A stretch of 64,000 nt of DNA, from NCBI RefSeq assembly GCF_051846935.1, contig NZ_JBPYCS010000006.1, positions 1 to 64,000 on the forward strand. Direction: 5' to 3'. Numbering within the stretch: the first letter of the stretch is position 1; each line of letters begins with the position of its first letter. The notes beneath the pieces were generated by a model. It was not told the origin of the DNA and ran no database searches. It saw only the letters and a program-made list of their open reading frames with translations. Position numbers and translations under genes: made by a program. Positions 35,420 through 44,910 of the stretch are shown here, one piece after another. The stretch comes from JBPYCR01 sp051846935 (GTDB taxonomy: Bacteria; Bacillota; Bacilli; Bacillales; Amphibacillaceae).

Positions 35420-35444
35420 TTAACTATTGAAGGGAGAAATTCAA

Positions 35445-35666
35445 ATGAACTTTGGGCAGAACCTATACAACTGGTTTTTAAGTAATGCGCAATCTTTAGT
35501 ATTAATGGCGATTGTCGTGATTGGAATATATTTAGGCTTTAAACGAGAGTTTTCCAAACTGATTGGATTTTTGATTATTGCTTTAGTTGCGGTGGGATTA
35601 GTCTTTAATGCAAGTGGAGTGAAAGATGTATTGTTAAACTTATTTAATCGAATCATAGGGGCCTAA
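35445..35666 (+). CDS. TcpD-like small conjugation membrane protein
   Basis: 73 residues from ATG 35445 after GAAGGGAG. Two membrane spans: LVLMAIVVIGIYLGF (about 18-34) and KLIGFLIIALVAVGLVFNA (about 40-58), separated by a short basic loop. Matches the TcpD family of small channel components found between relaxase and ArdA genes in Tn916-like elements. Confidence 0.82.
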   Translation: MNFGQNLYNWFLSNAQSLVLMAIVVIGIYLGFKREFSKLIGFLIIALVAVGLVFNASGVKDVLLNLFNRIIGA

Positions 35667-35667
35667 A

Positions 35668-35814
35668 TTGTACCGTTTTTTTGTGGAAGATAAGTGTTCT
35701 TCTTATGTTCTGCAAACAAATGGTGAACCAAACGGTAGTGCGGTAGGGATTAACAAGTCTTATTTTGTGTATCAGCAGAAAAAACACTGCTGCTTTTTTT
35801 ATGGCTATTTTTAA
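35668..35814 (+). CDS. Possible 48-residue protein before ardA
   Basis: TTG 35668, eight bases after AGGGG, opens 48 codons beginning MYRFFVEDKCSSYVLQTNGEPN. The end overlaps a terminator-like hairpin (AGCAG/CTGCT then seven T at about 35773-35800), so this may simply be an untranslated leader for ardA. Not recognised; uncertain as a gene. Confidence 0.25.
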   Translation: MYRFFVEDKCSSYVLQTNGEPNGSAVGINKSYFVYQQKKHCCFFYGYF

Positions 35815-35835
35815 TAAAAAAGGATGTGAGCTTCT

Positions 35836-36336
35836 ATGGAAATGCAAGTTTTTATAACGAATCTCGGTAAGTATAATGAAGGGGAAGTTAATGGTGCTTG
35901 GTTTACACCACCTATTGATTTTGAGGAAGTAAAAGAACGTATCGGTTTGAATGGAGAGTATGAAGAATATGCCATCTTTGATTACGAACTCCCTTTTGAA
36001 ATTGGTGAATATACACCTATTTCAGAAGTGAACCGTTTATGTGCGATGGTGGAAGAGATTGCGGGGACACCGCTTTATGATTCTCTTTCTGAAGTTCAAA
36101 GCTATTGGTTTAACAGCATAGAAGAATTACTGGAACACCAAGATGATATTATGTACTATCCTGATTGTGAGAATATGGCAGATGTCGCAAGAGTGTTGGT
36201 AGAAGAAACAGGAATGTTAGGAGAAGTCCCTGCTAATCTACAAAACTATTTTGATTATGAAGCCTTTGGACGTGATTTAGAAATTGAGGGTAGTTTTCTA
36301 ATTACGTCAAATGGTGTATTTGAATATACGCAGTAA
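35836..36336 (+). CDS. ardA: Antirestriction protein ArdA (Tn916 Orf18)
   Basis: 166 residues, strongly acidic DNA mimic that blocks type I restriction enzymes when the element enters a new cell. Typical segments: VFITNLGKYNEGEVNGAWFTPP at the N-terminus (shown by NLGKYNEGEVNGAWFTPP) and FDYEAFGRDLEIEGSF near the C-terminus. Preceded by GGATGTGAG ribosome site and a terminator-like hairpin that could attenuate expression. Confidence 0.95.
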   Translation: MEMQVFITNLGKYNEGEVNGAWFTPPIDFEEVKERIGLNGEYEEYAIFDYELPFEIGEYTPISEVNRLCAMVEEIAGTPLYDSLSEVQSYWFNSIEELLEHQDDIMYYPDCENMADVARVLVEETGMLGEVPANLQNYFDYEAFGRDLEIEGSFLITSNGVFEYTQ

Positions 36337-36397
36337 GTGAACAAGCAGCTTGTTATCGTACAGGCTGCTTTTTCTATGTATGAGAGGATGATTTCAT

Positions 36398-36790
36398 GTG
36401 AAAAAGTTAAAAAGTTATACGCGTATTTGGTCAGTTGAAAAAGTGATTTATGCCATTAATGATTTTCGTTTACCTTTTCCCGTCACATTCAATCAAATGT
36501 CATGGTTTGTACTTTCGCTTTTAATTGTCATGTTGTTAGGGAATCTTCCCCCACTTTCTTTGATCAATGGAGCGTTATTAAAATATGTCGGAATTCCAGT
36601 TGGTTTGACATGGTTTATGAGTCAGAAAACATTTGATGGCAAAAAACCATATAGTTTTCTCAAGTCTGCATTGACTTATTGGTTTCGATCTAAGGTTACG
36701 TATGCAGGAAAATCCGTCAAACTACAACGTATGAAAGTAAATGAATCCATTACTGCCGTTAGGAGTGAAGTACATGCGTTATCCGATTAA
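36398..36790 (+). CDS. tcpE: TcpE-family conjugation membrane protein (Tn916 Orf17)
   Basis: 130 residues from GTG 36398 after GAGAGGATG. Two membrane spans between about residues 33 and 72 (WFVLSLLIVMLLGNLPPL, LKYVGIPVGLTWFMS), preceded by the family motif YTRIWSVEKVIYAINDFRLPFPV (core VIYAINDFRLPFPV). A likely component of the transfer channel. Its 3' end overlaps the start of the VirB4-like ATPase gene by 17 bp. Confidence 0.88.
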   Translation: MKKLKSYTRIWSVEKVIYAINDFRLPFPVTFNQMSWFVLSLLIVMLLGNLPPLSLINGALLKYVGIPVGLTWFMSQKTFDGKKPYSFLKSALTYWFRSKVTYAGKSVKLQRMKVNESITAVRSEVHALSD

Positions 36791-39230
36791 ATATCTCGAG
36801 AATAATCTTGTTTTTAACCATGACGGAGAATGTTTTGCCTATTATGAACTATTGCCATATAATTATTCTTTTTTGTCGGAGGATGAAAAAATACAGGTGC
36901 ATGATCACTTTCGTCAATTAATTGCACAAAATCAAGATGGGAAAATTCACGCATTACAGATCAGTACCGCAAGCAGTATACGCTCGGTCCAGGAACGAAG
37001 TAAAAAGTTAGTCACAGGACGATTACAAGAGGTTGCTTATGATCGAATCGATGACCAAACAGAAGCCCTTGTTTCCATGATTGGTGAACATCAGATAGAC
37101 TATCGTTTTTTTATTGGTTTTAAACTGTTGCTGAATGAAGAAGAATTCAGTATGAAGTCGATGGGAAAGTCAGTGACTACTTCCCTATCTTCTTTTATCC
37201 GTGACGTGAACCATCATTTAATGGGAGATTTTGTTTCCATGCCCCATGATGAAATTAGACGTTTCTCTAAAATGGAATCGTTATTACAGAACAAAATATC
37301 AAGGCGTTTTAAGATACGCCCTTTAGATAAAAATGATTTTGGCTATCTGATTGAACACCTTCACGGACAAACTGGAATGGCTTATGACGATTATAATTAT
37401 GCTCTACCTCTAAAGAAATTTAAAAGGCAAACTTTAGTGAAGCGTTATGATCTGATTAAACCGACTCGTTGTCTGATTGAGGAAAATCAACGTTATTTAA
37501 AAATCGAACAGGAAGAAAACACATTGTATGTCGCTTATTTTACCATTAATTCGATTGTCGGTGATCTTGAGTTTCCATCGGATGAAATCTTTTATTATCA
37601 ACAACAACAATTCGATTTTCCAATCGATACCTCCATGAATGTGGAAATTGTCACCAACAAAAAAGCCTTGTCCACGGTGCGGAATAAGAAAAGGGAACTA
37701 AAGGATTTAGATAACCATGCCTGGGAATCCGATAACGAAACGGGCAGCAATGTCATTGATGCATTGGAACAGGTAAATGAACTAGAAGATGTGCTCGACC
37801 AAAGTAAAGAATCAATGTATAAGTTAAGCTATGTCATTCGAGTATCTGCCCCTAACTTGGATGAACTCAAACAGCGTTGTAATGAGGTCAAAGATTTTTA
37901 TGATGATTTGAACGTAAAACTTGTTCGTCCATTTGGAGATATGATCGGTTTACACAGTGAATTTATCCCCGCCAGTAAACGGTATATGAATGACTATATC
38001 CAATATGTCACGTCAGATTTTCTTGCAGGACTTGGGTTTGGAGCAACACAAATGCTTGGAGAAACAGAAGGTATATATTTTGGCTACAACTTGGACACGG
38101 GAAGAAATGTATATCTCAACCCTAGCCTTGCTAGTCAAGGCGTCAAAGGTTCGGTCACGAACGCCTTAGCTTCTTCTTTCTTAGGCTCACTTGGTGGAGG
38201 TAAATCTTTTTCTAATAACCTGCTTGTTTATTATGCCGTTCTCTTTGGTGGTCAAGCACTTATTGTTGATCCAAAGGCAGAACGAGGAAAATGGAAAGAA
38301 ACATTGCCCGAAATTGCTCATGAAATAAATATTGTTAATTTAACGAGTGAGGAAAGCAATAAAGGACTACTTGACCCTTTTGTCATTATGAAAAAGAAAA
38401 AGGATTCGGAAAGTCTTGCCATTGATATTCTTACCTTTCTCACGGGTATATCGAGTCGAGATGGAGATAAGTTCCCTGTATTACGACGAGCGATTCGAGC
38501 TGTCGGTCAACAGGAAGAACGTGGGTTACTTCTCGTGATTCATGAATTAAGAAGTGATCCTAATCCATTAGCTGGTCCCATCGCTGACCATATCGAAAGT
38601 TTTACGGATTATGACTTTGCCCACCTTCTGTTTTCGGATGGTACTGTGGAACATTCGATTAGTTTAGAAAAACAATTGAATATCATTCAAGTGGCAGATT
38701 TAGTATTACCAGACGCAGAAACAAGTTTTGAAGAATATACAACGATGGAATTATTAAGTGTTGCCATGTTGATTGTCATTTCCACTTTTGCACTAGACTT
38801 TATTCATTCCGACCGAAGTGTATTTAAAATTGTGGACTTAGATGAAGCTTGGAGTTTCCTACAAGTCACACAAGGAAAAACACTTTCTAATAAGCTAGTA
38901 CGAGCAGGACGTGCCATGAATGCGGGTGTCTACTTTGTTACGCAAAATGCGGATGATCTAACCGATGAAAAACTCAAAAATAATATCGGTGTGAAGTTTG
39001 CTTTCCGTTCCAGGGATATGACAGAAATTAAGAAAACTCTTCAATTCTTTGGTGTGGATGCGGAAGATGAATCGAATCAAAGACGATTACGGGAACTGGA
39101 AAATGGACAATGTCTAATTCAAGACTTATATGGGCGTGTGGGTATTATTCAAGTCCATCCTGTCTTTGAAGATTTATTTCATGCTTTTGACACGCGTCCA
39201 CCGACACAGGAGAAGAAAGGTGGCGATTAA
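36774..39230 (+). CDS. VirB4-like conjugation ATPase (Tn916 Orf16, ConE)
   Basis: 818 residues from ATG 36774, seven bases after AGGAG; an earlier in-frame ATG at 36741 is inside tcpE without a ribosome site. Walker A FLGSLGGGKSFSNN (about residue 475) and Walker B-type FKIVDLDEAWSFLQ with GRAMNAGVYFVTQNADDL near residue 700 place it with the AAA+ motors that power type IV secretion in Gram-positive elements. Cytosolic, membrane associated. Confidence 0.94.
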   Translation: MRYPIKYLENNLVFNHDGECFAYYELLPYNYSFLSEDEKIQVHDHFRQLIAQNQDGKIHALQISTASSIRSVQERSKKLVTGRLQEVAYDRIDDQTEALVSMIGEHQIDYRFFIGFKLLLNEEEFSMKSMGKSVTTSLSSFIRDVNHHLMGDFVSMPHDEIRRFSKMESLLQNKISRRFKIRPLDKNDFGYLIEHLHGQTGMAYDDYNYALPLKKFKRQTLVKRYDLIKPTRCLIEENQRYLKIEQEENTLYVAYFTINSIVGDLEFPSDEIFYYQQQQFDFPIDTSMNVEIVTNKKALSTVRNKKRELKDLDNHAWESDNETGSNVIDALEQVNELEDVLDQSKESMYKLSYVIRVSAPNLDELKQRCNEVKDFYDDLNVKLVRPFGDMIGLHSEFIPASKRYMNDYIQYVTSDFLAGLGFGATQMLGETEGIYFGYNLDTGRNVYLNPSLASQGVKGSVTNALASSFLGSLGGGKSFSNNLLVYYAVLFGGQALIVDPKAERGKWKETLPEIAHEINIVNLTSEESNKGLLDPFVIMKKKKDSESLAIDILTFLTGISSRDGDKFPVLRRAIRAVGQQEERGLLLVIHELRSDPNPLAGPIADHIESFTDYDFAHLLFSDGTVEHSISLEKQLNIIQVADLVLPDAETSFEEYTTMELLSVAMLIVISTFALDFIHSDRSVFKIVDLDEAWSFLQVTQGKTLSNKLVRAGRAMNAGVYFVTQNADDLTDEKLKNNIGVKFAFRSRDMTEIKKTLQFFGVDAEDESNQRRLRELENGQCLIQDLYGRVGIIQVHPVFEDLFHAFDTRPPTQEKKGGD

Positions 39231-39231
39231 T

Positions 39232-41418
39232 TTGAAAAAACAAAAATGGAAAAAGATTGTCTTGACGGTGGTACTCATTGGTGCTGCCGTTTTTCTATGT
39301 CTTCTCTTACTTGGTACATTTGCTCAAGCAGCTGGATTAGTTGATGATACGGTGTCAGAAAATAATCTGTATTCTAAATATGCTCTTGACCATTACCAAC
39401 TCGATTTTTATGTGGACACAGGTTGGGATTGGTTGCCATGGAATTGGAACGATGGCATCGGAAAACAAGTCATGTATGGGCTCTATACGATTACAAATTT
39501 CATCTGGATTATTAGCTTGTATTTGTCTAATGCAACAGGCTACTTAATCCAACAAGCCTATTCTCTCGATTTTATTTCACAGACGGCAGATGCCATTGGA
39601 AAGAATATGCAAACATTAGCTGGGATTACCGCAAGTGGTTTCAGCAGTTCTGGATTTTATGTGGGTTTCTTGCTTTTTTTCATTTTAGTGATAGGCATTT
39701 ATGTGGCCTATACGGGCTTAATGAAACGAGAAACCACAAAAGCCATTCGGGCGATTCTAAACTTTTTAGTCGTGTTTATTTTGTCAGCTTCTTTTATCGC
39801 TTATGCACCAACCTATATTACTAAAATTAATGATTTTTCTGCTGACATTAGTCAAGCAAGTTTAGATTTGGGAACAAAAATCTTAATGCCTAGCTCTACT
39901 AGTCAGGGAAAAGATAGTGTTGATTTGATACGGAATAACCTCTTTTCGATTCAAGTGGAACAGCCTTGGATGTTGTTGCAGTTTGATGATTCAGATAAAG
40001 AAACGATTGGTGAAGAACGTGTTGAAAGCTTGGTTTCTATCAATCCCGATACGAATAATGGAAAAGATCGGGAAGATGCTGTAAAAGCAGAAATTGAAGA
40101 TCATGACAATAAAAACTTAACCATTACGAAGACCACCACACGTTTAGGAATGGTCTTCTTTTTATTTCTGTTTAATATCGGTATATCCATTTTTGTTTTT
40201 TTATTATCGGGAACTATGATTTTCTCGCAAATTCTGTTTATTATTTATGCGATGTTTTTACCGATTAGCTTCCTACTATCCATGATACCAACTTTTGAAA
40301 ACATGGGAAAACAAGCGATTATGAAATTGTTTAATGTGATTATGCTTCGGGCTGGAATTACATTGATTATTACAATTGCCTTTAGCATTTCATCTATGCT
40401 TTACAGCTTAACAACGAGTTATCCGTTTTTCTTGATTGCTTTTTTGCAGATTGTGACGTTTGCAGGTATTTACATGAAACTCGGCGACATTATGAGCATG
40501 TTTAAACTGCAAAGTAATGATTCGCAACAAGTCGGACGTCAAGTCATGCGTCGTCCTTACCGAATGTTCAATCGTGGCAGCCGGCGATTACAGCGAACAA
40601 TTGGACGGAGCCTTGCGGGTGCAACAGCAGGAGCAACTGTTGGGGCAATGGTTGGAAAATCTAAGCAAACAAAAAAGGGTTTGTCCTCTCCCCTACGTCC
40701 ATTACAACGATTGACATCGACTACAAAAGATAACAAAGAACGTCCAACTGATCGTACGAAACCACCATCTTTAAGCCAGAAAATGGGTCAAGTCACAGGG
40801 AAAATGGTTGGTGCGAAAAATCAGTTCCGTGCGAATATAGATCACCGCAAAGAACAACTGCATGATTTGCCTACTACTGCTGAATATGCAGTGATGCAAG
40901 GAAAAGAACAGCTTACAAAACCTGCCCGTGATTTTAAAGAAGGCATGAAACAAGCAAAAGAAAAGAGACAAAAAACACATGCAGAACGTCAAGCAAAACA
41001 TCGTCAAACGATTGCGGATAGGCGACAAGCATTAGATAAAAAGCGCCCGCCTTCTCGTGATACTGCCATTCATGAAAGACCAGTCACACATGAAGGCAAT
41101 GAATCGTTACATCAGGATAGATTAAAGAAATCAGCTGTTGAACAAAAACAAAAGACAAGACCTGCCACAAAAAATGAACACATGAAGCAAACCAAATTAC
41201 AACAACAGTTCTCAAGTCCAAACAAAAAAGAACATCTGATTTCTGCCGATAATTCCAACCAACCTATCAAAAAAGAAACTCGAACTCTCAATGAAGAACA
41301 TTCTAGACCAAAAAATAGTCGAAAAATCATCAAACGTCCAACTAAACCTTTGAAACGTACAAATCAGAAACGAATTAGTGAGCGTCCAATCCATGCAACT
41401 AGGGAGAAACGCCGATGA
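39232..41418 (+). CDS. Conjugation channel membrane protein (Tn916 Orf15, TrbL/VirB6-like)
   Basis: 728 residues from TTG 39232 (MKKQKWKKIVLTVVLIGAAV) after AAAGGTGG. A first span at about 8-30 resembles a signal anchor; several more spans cluster at about 65-150, 160-225 and 300-425. The remaining 300 residues are hydrophilic, very rich in Lys, Arg and Gln with repeated KQ/ER runs, ending in a basic tail. This multi-spanning plus long cytosolic tail layout is that of the Orf15/YddG channel protein. Overlaps the next gene by 4 bp. Confidence 0.88.
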   Translation: MKKQKWKKIVLTVVLIGAAVFLCLLLLGTFAQAAGLVDDTVSENNLYSKYALDHYQLDFYVDTGWDWLPWNWNDGIGKQVMYGLYTITNFIWIISLYLSNATGYLIQQAYSLDFISQTADAIGKNMQTLAGITASGFSSSGFYVGFLLFFILVIGIYVAYTGLMKRETTKAIRAILNFLVVFILSASFIAYAPTYITKINDFSADISQASLDLGTKILMPSSTSQGKDSVDLIRNNLFSIQVEQPWMLLQFDDSDKETIGEERVESLVSINPDTNNGKDREDAVKAEIEDHDNKNLTITKTTTRLGMVFFLFLFNIGISIFVFLLSGTMIFSQILFIIYAMFLPISFLLSMIPTFENMGKQAIMKLFNVIMLRAGITLIITIAFSISSMLYSLTTSYPFFLIAFLQIVTFAGIYMKLGDIMSMFKLQSNDSQQVGRQVMRRPYRMFNRGSRRLQRTIGRSLAGATAGATVGAMVGKSKQTKKGLSSPLRPLQRLTSTTKDNKERPTDRTKPPSLSQKMGQVTGKMVGAKNQFRANIDHRKEQLHDLPTTAEYAVMQGKEQLTKPARDFKEGMKQAKEKRQKTHAERQAKHRQTIADRRQALDKKRPPSRDTAIHERPVTHEGNESLHQDRLKKSAVEQKQKTRPATKNEHMKQTKLQQQFSSPNKKEHLISADNSNQPIKKETRTLNEEHSRPKNSRKIIKRPTKPLKRTNQKRISERPIHATREKRR

Positions 41419-42431
41419 AAGTTATGAGATTAAAGATCATGCTAATTGCTGGAGGAATAGGTTTTCTTGGCTTTTTAGGGCTGTTGGCATTTGTGGCTAT
41501 TTTTATATCTAATGAAGAAGATTCATCAGATGGTGGTGACTTCATTAGTGATATAGGTGGTATATCGGTATCTGCTGATGTGTTAAGACATCAGCCAATG
41601 GTGGAGAAATATGCACAAGAATACGGAATTAGTGAGTATGTGCCTACCCTACTTGCCATTATTGAAGTAGAAAGTGGTGGTAAATTGCCAGACGTAATGC
41701 AGTCGAGTGAATCGCTGGGATTACCACCTAATTCCTTAGATACCGAAGCCTCTATTCAACAAGGAACAAAATACTTTTCAGATTTGTTGCGTTCCGCAGA
41801 AGCAAGCCATGTCGATGGACATACAGTCATCCAAGCCTATAATTATGGCGGTGCTTTTATTGATTACGTTGCAAAAAGAGACGCACAATATAGCTTTGGA
41901 TTAGCCGAAAGTTTTGCGAAAGATCGATCAGGTGGTAATAAAGTTACCTATACAAATCCTATTGCAGTAAAGAAAAATGGTGGCTGGCGTTATGGTTATG
42001 GCAATATGTTTTATGTCGATTTAGTAAGTCAATATTTCATTTCGCCTCAATTTGATGATGAAATGATTCAGATCGTTATGGATGAAGCTCTAAAGTATGA
42101 GGGATATCCCTATGTCTTTGGTGGAGACAATCCGAGTACCTCTTTTGATTGTAGTGGACTGACACAGTGGAGTTACCAGAAAGCAGGGATTAATTTACCC
42201 AGAACAGCACAGCAGCAATATGACGCGACCGAGTCGATTCCTTTATCGGAAGCAAAGCCTGGTGATTTAGTGTTTTTTCATTCCACATATAATGCGGGAA
42301 CGTATGTCACACATGTAGGAATCTACCTTGGAAATAATCAAATGTACCAAGCTGGCGACCCGATTGGTTATGCAGATTTAACTACTGCTTACTGGCAAAA
42401 GCATCTTATTGGAGCTGGACGTATTAAATAA
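41415..42431 (+). CDS. Bifunctional lysozyme/NlpC-P60 peptidase (Tn916 Orf14, CwlT-like)
   Basis: 338 residues. An N-terminal membrane anchor (about 10-32), a goose-lysozyme-like domain (VEKYAQEYGISEYVPTLLAIIEVESGG, catalytic Glu in IEVESGG, about residues 55-190) and a C-terminal NlpC/P60 domain with catalytic Cys in TSFDCSGLTQWSY and His in THVGIYLGNNQMYQAG. It opens the peptidoglycan at the site of the transfer channel. Confidence 0.94.
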   Translation: MKVMRLKIMLIAGGIGFLGFLGLLAFVAIFISNEEDSSDGGDFISDIGGISVSADVLRHQPMVEKYAQEYGISEYVPTLLAIIEVESGGKLPDVMQSSESLGLPPNSLDTEASIQQGTKYFSDLLRSAEASHVDGHTVIQAYNYGGAFIDYVAKRDAQYSFGLAESFAKDRSGGNKVTYTNPIAVKKNGGWRYGYGNMFYVDLVSQYFISPQFDDEMIQIVMDEALKYEGYPYVFGGDNPSTSFDCSGLTQWSYQKAGINLPRTAQQQYDATESIPLSEAKPGDLVFFHSTYNAGTYVTHVGIYLGNNQMYQAGDPIGYADLTTAYWQKHLIGAGRIK

Positions 42432-42449
42432 TAGAAAGGATTGAACCAA

Positions 42450-43361
42450 ATGAAAGGTATTTTTAAGAAAAAAGAAAAACAAATGCTAGAAACAAAACCT
42501 AAAAAAACGAAAGTACGGACTGTTGGTACACGCAAAAAAATAGTAACTATTTTATGGGTGCTACTCATTGGCAGTCTTGCCTTTGCCATTTATAAAAACT
42601 TTACAGCGATTGATCAGCATACTGTTCATGAAAGAGAAATCATTGAAACAAAAATTATGGATACGAGTGCCATAGAAAGTTTTACGAAAAACTTTGTCAA
42701 AGACTACTACACATGGCAAAATGAAAAAGATTCTATTGAAGAACGAGCGGAAAAGATTAATGACTACTTGACTGAGCATTTACAATCTTTAAATACCGAT
42801 ACCGTAAGAGATGATATTCCTACCAGTTCCAGTGTGAGTAATATTGATATCTGGTCAATATCACCAGAAAGTGATAATACCTATGCGGTTGTATATTCAG
42901 TAGATCAAAAAATTACAGAAGATAAAGATAGCCAAAAGAATCGTTCTACCTATCGAATTTTGCTTCATCAAGATAATGTAGGAAACTTAGTAATTACACA
43001 AAACCCTACCTTATGGAGCATACCCAATAAATCAGATTATGAGCCACAACAACCTGAAAGTAACGGAACAGTCGATTCCGATACGGTGCAAGAAGTGACC
43101 GAGTTTTTGGAGACATTCTTTACGTTTTATCCGACTGCCACGGATAAAGAACTTGCCTATTATGTGAAAAATAGTGCCTTACCATCAATTGGTAAGGATT
43201 ATCTGTTTTCAGAGCTAGTCCATCCAGTTTTTCAAATAAAAGATAGTCAAATAAAAGTATGGGTTACTGTTAAATATATTGACGAAACAACACAAGCAAC
43301 ACAGTTTTCACAATATATACTCACACTAGAAAAAGATACAAATTGGACGGTTGTAGAATAA
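42450..43361 (+). CDS. tcpC: Conjugation protein TcpC (Tn916 Orf13)
   Basis: 303 residues. ATG 42450 lies ten bases after AAAGG; a TTG at 42441 abuts that site. Basic N-terminus, one membrane span (KIVTILWVLLIGSLAFAIY, about 30-50) and an extracellular part with two NTF2-like domains, e.g. TVQEVTEFLETFFTFYPTATD. It is the bitopic scaffold of the transfer apparatus, VirB8-like in fold. Last structural transfer gene before the regulatory/cargo segment. Confidence 0.9.
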   Translation: MKGIFKKKEKQMLETKPKKTKVRTVGTRKKIVTILWVLLIGSLAFAIYKNFTAIDQHTVHEREIIETKIMDTSAIESFTKNFVKDYYTWQNEKDSIEERAEKINDYLTEHLQSLNTDTVRDDIPTSSSVSNIDIWSISPESDNTYAVVYSVDQKITEDKDSQKNRSTYRILLHQDNVGNLVITQNPTLWSIPNKSDYEPQQPESNGTVDSDTVQEVTEFLETFFTFYPTATDKELAYYVKNSALPSIGKDYLFSELVHPVFQIKDSQIKVWVTVKYIDETTQATQFSQYILTLEKDTNWTVVE

Positions 43362-43379
43362 AAATTTCTTATTGAAAAA

Positions 43380-43416
43380 ACCACGACTTGTACTTACTGC
43401 CTGATCAAGTCGTGGT
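43380..43416 (-). terminator. Terminator of the XRE pseudogene (minus strand)
   Basis: Twelve-base arms ACCACGACTTG.../CAAGTCGTGGT with a T6 run on the minus strand only. It faces the Orf9-like regulator and probably also insulates the transfer operon. Confidence 0.8.
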
Positions 43417-43495
43417 AATTAGTAATCATTTAGTAATTCAATAAATTTATTACTCCATTAAAATTCATGTATTAATTGTCAAGTCTTGAAGTAAA

Positions 43496-43728
43496 TTATT
43501 TTATATCTTCTTTTATCATTTTTTTTAACAATAAAAAAACTTCATTCATATCTTCAACATCAAGTGCCTGAACAATTTTTTCTAAATGTTCAAACTGAAT
43601 TCGCTGCCTTTTTCCATTTGCGAGTTCGCTCAATGCAGCTACTCGAATACCTGTTTTAATATAGAGTTGAGTAAGAGAAATATCTCGATCAGATAATAGT
43701 TGATTAATTATAACTTAACTTTTTTCAT
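43496..43728 (-). pseudogene. Frameshifted XRE regulator (Tn916 Orf9 position)
   Basis: On the minus strand, ATG 43728 after GGAGCAATTTCA opens MKKVKL then TAA. The +1 shifted frame continues INQLLSDRDISLTQLYI, KTGIRVAALSELANGKRQR and FEHLEKIVQALDVEDMNEVF to a stop at 43496, a clear Cro/C1 helix-turn-helix protein of about 70 residues. The single-base slip lies within GTTATAATTAATC near 43708-43715. The gene has its own terminator and sits, like Tn916 orf9, opposite the transfer genes; it is probably inactive unless the shift is a sequence error. Confidence 0.75.
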
Positions 43729-43796
43729 TGAAATTGCTCCTCATATATTAACTTTACTTTTAAACGTACATTACCATGAGGTTAATTTATTTTGTA

Positions 43797-43819
43797 TATA
43801 CGTTATGCGCATACGTATA
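43797..43819. repeat. Palindrome upstream of the XRE pseudogene
   Basis: TATACGT-TATGCGCA-TACGTATA type inverted repeat (23 bp) about 70 bp upstream of the regulator start: a plausible autoregulatory operator. Confidence 0.5.
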
Positions 43820-43850
43820 GGAAGTGCTCAGTATCAAACAGTAAAAAATG

Positions 43851-43890
43851 TAGAATTATAATGTTTAACAGGATAATCGTTATAATTCTA
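43851..43890. repeat. 11-bp inverted repeat at cargo boundary
   Basis: TAGAATTATAA (43851-43861) and TTATAATTCTA (43880-43890) flank 18 bp. It lies between the regulatory genes and the MMPL pseudogene and may be an operator or the trace of an insertion. Confidence 0.5.
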
Positions 43891-43971
43891 GCAAACAAGG
43901 AAAGTAGTTATATCAATATTACAAGCTTAACAGTAGATACCTGAAAAGACTTCCGTATAACAAAGGAGTAA

Positions 43972-44766
43972 ATGAATGAACTGAATGATAAGATTGCGGA
44001 CCAAAAGGGTATTTCTTTTGTCAGTTCGAAAATTACAGGAGGTATGGTAACAGGGGAAGAAGATTTCCCACGTAACTTTTTGGCGGAAGAGGAAAGGGCA
44101 GTAAAATTATCTGTCATACTGGATGATAATCCATATGATAAAACTTCTCTTGATACTGTTGAATAATTAAGAGATGAAGCAGATAAATTTCTTAAGGACA
44201 GTGAATTTTCCACGAAGGAATTCCAACTACAATATGCCGGACAGACAGCGGAACAAGTAGATGTACAAGAAATGAATGTATTGTTTTCCGTAGTCATCAT
44301 CTTGTTGATCATTATTCTTGGAGTTCAGACACGATCTATTGTACTACCAGTATTAATGATGTTCACTATTCTTCTATCATATACCGCTTCACTAGGGTTT
44401 GGTTGGTTCATATTTAAAAAAGTCATGGGGTATGACGCGATTAGTTACCGATTGCCAGTATATACTTTTGTATTCATGGTTGCCTTAGGGATTGATTACA
44501 ACATCATTCTCGTTTCGCGGATAAGGGAATTAGCAAAGGAGATGCCATGGAGAGAAGCCGTTGGTAAAGCTGTGGCTAAAACTGGGGGAGTCATAGCATC
44601 AGCAGGTTTGATTCTAGCAGCAACCTTTGCTGTCTTAATGACACAACCTTTAGAAGAACTCTTCTTGTTTGGATTTACAATGGCGCTCGGAATTTTACTG
44701 ACGACATTCGTAATTGCTGCCGTGTTTCTACCATCAGTTTTAATTTTGACGCGCAAAAAACAATAA
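43972..44766 (+). pseudogene. MMPL/RND transporter, C-terminal remnant with in-frame stop
   Basis: One frame from 43972 to 44766 encodes the last third of an MMPL transporter (SVVIILLIIILGVQTRSIV, FMVALGIDYNIILVSRIRE, GGVIASAGLILAATFAVLMTQPL), but a TAA at 44164-44166 interrupts it after DTVE, and the first roughly 450 residues are missing. Membrane segments after the stop are otherwise intact. It is clearly related to, but not identical with, the complete MMPL gene at 45821-47983, which lies in opposite orientation. A clear TGA/TAA end with a terminator follows. Confidence 0.8.
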
Positions 44767-44797
44767 GAAAGAATCACTAAAATCTTCTTAAAATTGA

Positions 44798-44838
44798 AAA
44801 GATGTGATTGGGATGGTCATTATTCCAATCACATCTTT
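44798..44838. terminator. Terminator between MMPL pseudogene and tetR
   Basis: AAAGATGTGATTGG and its complement form a 14-bp stem with a 13-base loop; T-rich on both sides. It serves the convergent MMPL remnant and tetR. Confidence 0.82.
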
Positions 44839-44910
44839 ATTATTATCGGTTATGTTTACCGAATAATGATTTAGTATATTCTCCATTCAATTCCATACAT
44901 TCTGTTCACA

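Noticed and set aside
35653..35847. 64-codon minus-strand frame over the tcpD-ardA junction
   Set aside because: No ribosome site, opposite to the transfer operon and without a protein-like pattern; explained by the plus-strand genes.
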